Assembly: GCF_011089895.1 (NCBI RefSeq)
Contig: NZ_JAANAT010000001.1
Coordinates: 558,001-622,000 of the forward strand
Reading direction: 5' to 3'
From: Mucilaginibacter inviolabilis
GTDB lineage: Bacteria > Bacteroidota > Bacteroidia > Sphingobacteriales > Sphingobacteriaceae
Length of the DNA stretch: 64,000 nucleotides
The position numbers and the translations under genes were made by a program. Positions 62,088 to 64,000 of this stretch are shown one piece after another (within the stretch, counting starts at the first letter, position 1; each line of letters opens with the position of its first letter). The notes under the pieces were generated by a model that was not told where the DNA came from, searched no databases, and saw only the letters and a program-made list of their open reading frames with translations.

Positions 62088-64000
62088 ATGAAAAGATCGC
62101 TGTTTTTTTTAACGAATTTATTGGTGATGCCGGCCTTGCTGATGGCGCAGGACAAGCTACGAACTGATGCTTCTGATGGTACGTCTGCCGGCTACATCAT
62201 TTTATTCTCACTGTTCCTGTTGGGACTGCTCGCCCTGGCCTTGTGGCTTTTTAAGAATACTAACCAGTTGAAAGAGCTGGAGGAAAGACCGGAGGAGAGC
62301 GGCCGGTCATGGTTGCAAAAAAGCTTGCCCGATCTCGACCAGCATCAATTAGATACGCTCATCAAAAGAAAAGCCGGACAGGAAGGGGCCGCAAACCATA
62401 AAACAACTGCAAGAAATTTGAAAAAGCCGATCTTGCTATTGCTGCTCCTTTTTTCAGGTGCCAGCGCCTTTGCCCAAACGGAAGAAACATCCGGTTCGGT
62501 CTGGACCAATCCCGGTGTACTGATCACGGTTACGCTGATCCTCATTCCGTTATTGATCGCCGTATATATCGTAGCGGTGAAAGTGAACCATATTGTCAAA
62601 AAGGTCCGCGGTTCGCAGATCAGGAAAGATGCACAGAAACTTGCCAGGTCGATCAATGAGCTCAGCACCGATGAACTAAGCGAAGAACTGCTCAAACGCA
62701 AAGCTGCGCTCGAATTTAGCTTGACGAATACGGAACTCGCCGGTGAGGAAGTCCCTGAAGATAAAAAGGGGCTGCTGCACCACATCGCGGAAGTGGATTC
62801 CCCCCGCTTCATCGCGCCGAAAAAGAAAGCCGTTAAACGTCCCGATATTGACCCTGCGCTCTCCAAACTGATCTTATGGTATTTGGGGACAGCGGCTTTC
62901 TGGCTGGTATTGGGCACCTCGGTCGGTGAATACCTTGGTATTAAATTCGTAGCCCCGGATGCCGATCATGTCAGCTGGCTTAGTTTTGGGCGGCTAAGGC
63001 CGGTGCATACCAATATGGTATTTTGGGGCTGGTCCTCACTGGCTATGATCGGGTTGGGGTACTATGTCGTATCGACCGTTAGTAACACCGTAGTGGCCAG
63101 CCTGAAACGCGGCTGGTACGGCCTGGTGCTAATCAATGCCTCCGTAATTGCCGGCACCATATCCCTGATGGCGGGTATTAATAACGGCGGCGGCGAATAC
63201 CGCGAATACATCTGGCCCATCATGCTGCTGTTTGCCATCGGTTTGGTCATTACGTTGATCAATTACTTACAGACCATCGCGCGGCGCAAGACCAAAGAAA
63301 TTTATATCTCTAACTGGTATATCGTTTCAGCAGTAATGTTCACCATTGTTATCGCGCTGGTGGGTTACTTGCCGTTCTGGCAAAATGGACTGGGCGAAAG
63401 TATCGCGCAGGGCTATTACATGCACCAGGGCGTCGGCATGTGGTTCATGCTGTTTAACCTGGGGCTGATCTACTATTTTTTACCCCAGCAGTTAAATACC
63501 CCGATATACTCTTACAGCCTCGGCATCCTGGCGTTCTGGACGCAGATCCTGTTCTATACGCTGATCGGAACGCACCACTTTATTTTCAGCGCGATACCCT
63601 GGTGGCTGCAAACCGTAGCGATCATTGGCAGTATGGGCATGCTGATCCCGGTATTCGCGGGCACGACGAACTTCCTGATGACCTTTCGCGGCAATTTCAA
63701 TAAGATCGGTTCCAGCTATACGCTGCCCTTCTACCTGGTAGGCGTCATCTTTTATTTTACCGGTTCGTTTCAGGGTACAGCGGAAGCCTTCCGCTCCGCT
63801 AATCTCTACTGGCATTTTACCGATTTTACGGTCGCCCATTCGCACCTGACCATGTACGGGATCATTGCCTTTATGCTTTGGGCGGCCATTTACACCCTGG
63901 TTCCCCGCCTGACAGGCAAAGAACCCCGGCAAGCCTGGGTCGGCGCGCATTTCTGGATGGCTTTGATCGGCTTAATGTTTTATACCATCCCGTTAATGAT
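62088..64000 (+). CDS. Second CcoN-like cbb3 oxidase subunit I with unusual N-terminus (3' end outside window)
   Basis: Open from ATG 62088 to the window end (about 637 codons so far). About 1-260 hold two successive signal-plus-helix units: MKRSLFFLTNLLVMPALLMAQ with a helix at about 35-58, then PILLLLLLFSGASAFAQ with a helix at about 145-168, and a charged linker. From about residue 265 it is a CcoN core: heme ligand GRLRPVHTN, CuB ligand MHQGVGMW, Tyr six residues before the His pair in FYTLIGTHH, and TVAHSHLTMYG. The retained Tyr argues for an oxidase rather than a nitric oxide reductase. Confidence 0.85.
   Translation, partial: MKRSLFFLTNLLVMPALLMAQDKLRTDASDGTSAGYIILFSLFLLGLLALALWLFKNTNQLKELEERPEESGRSWLQKSLPDLDQHQLDTLIKRKAGQEGAANHKTTARNLKKPILLLLLLFSGASAFAQTEETSGSVWTNPGVLITVTLILIPLLIAVYIVAVKVNHIVKKVRGSQIRKDAQKLARSINELSTDELSEELLKRKAALEFSLTNTELAGEEVPEDKKGLLHHIAEVDSPRFIAPKKKAVKRPDIDPALSKLILWYLGTAAFWLVLGTSVGEYLGIKFVAPDADHVSWLSFGRLRPVHTNMVFWGWSSLAMIGLGYYVVSTVSNTVVASLKRGWYGLVLINASVIAGTISLMAGINNGGGEYREYIWPIMLLFAIGLVITLINYLQTIARRKTKEIYISNWYIVSAVMFTIVIALVGYLPFWQNGLGESIAQGYYMHQGVGMWFMLFNLGLIYYFLPQQLNTPIYSYSLGILAFWTQILFYTLIGTHHFIFSAIPWWLQTVAIIGSMGMLIPVFAGTTNFLMTFRGNFNKIGSSYTLPFYLVGVIFYFTGSFQGTAEAFRSANLYWHFTDFTVAHSHLTMYGIIAFMLWAAIYTLVPRLTGKEPRQAWVGAHFWMALIGLMFYTIPLM

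Noticed and set aside
62088..64000. Interpretation of the second heme-copper subunit as nitric oxide reductase NorB
   Set aside because: The Tyr six residues before the His pair, used by cbb3 oxidases, is present, and the Glu-rich NorB pattern around the non-heme iron site is not seen.

Overview
This window (about 47% G+C by eye) comes from a member of the Bacteroidota, most likely a Sphingobacteriaceae relative such as Mucilaginibacter or Pedobacter. The evidence is the promoter type (-7 box close to TAnnTTTG), the ccoNO gene fusion, a Sec-type (clade II) NosZ, a carboxypeptidase-regulatory-like TonB receptor and many tandem universal stress proteins. I see no rRNA, tRNA, CRISPR array, insertion sequence or phage gene. 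Most of the window looks like one large low-oxygen / anaerobic-respiration island.

Layout. 1-2.9 kb: end of an MIP18-family gene and a B12-dependent (class II) ribonucleotide reductase. 3-9.3 kb: nitrous oxide reductase operon cytochrome c - nosZ - NosB-like - nosL - nosD - nosF - nosY on the minus strand. 9.5-13.8 kb: a small lipoprotein and a MacAB-type exporter. 13.7-21.8 kb: five universal stress proteins, a flavin-reductase-like protein, heme A synthase and QueD. 21.8-24.6 kb: Fe-S repair protein RIC with an unrecognised Cys-rich TIM-barrel-like protein. 25-34.1 kb: cbb3 oxidase assembly and structural genes ccoI-ccoS and ccoNO-Q-P-G-H-safE. 34.2-39 kb: alcohol dehydrogenase, ferrochelatase, HemN, D-lactate dehydrogenase. 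39.1-41.4 kb: a FixL-like heme-PAS histidine kinase and a receiver-CRP/FNR hybrid regulator. 41.6-57 kb: more stress proteins, small helical proteins, two L,D-transpeptidase-like proteins, a TonB receptor, a metallo-beta-lactamase/beta-CASP protein, an AraC regulator, and a second kinase/receiver pair. 57.2-61 kb: a DUF892 pseudogene and a frameshifted multi-PAS kinase with a receiver. 61.6-64 kb: an Rrf2 regulator and the start of a second CcoN-like oxidase subunit with an unusual N-terminus.

Main discovery. The kinase at 40171-41358 keeps the FixL heme-PAS signature (His62, Arg68, Arg82 with the same +6 and +20 spacing as Bradyrhizobium FixL H200/R206/R220). Its operon partner joins a FixJ-like receiver directly to a FixK/CRP-like DNA-binding module, so the three-protein rhizobial FixL-FixJ-FixK cascade appears compressed into two proteins. 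About 20 promoters in this window carry a palindrome RTGAY-N4-RTCAY. It usually occurs as two copies exactly 22 bp apart, and a Bacteroidota -7 box starts 22 nt after the proximal copy, which places the copies near -41.5 and -63.5. Predicted targets include nos, cco, ccoI, RIC, ldhA-hemN, the regulator itself, seven stress proteins, the exporter, two flavin-reductase-like paralogs and small unknown proteins. I infer an oxygen-responsive regulon analogous in content to mycobacterial DosR. All site positions were read by hand and none has been tested statistically or experimentally.
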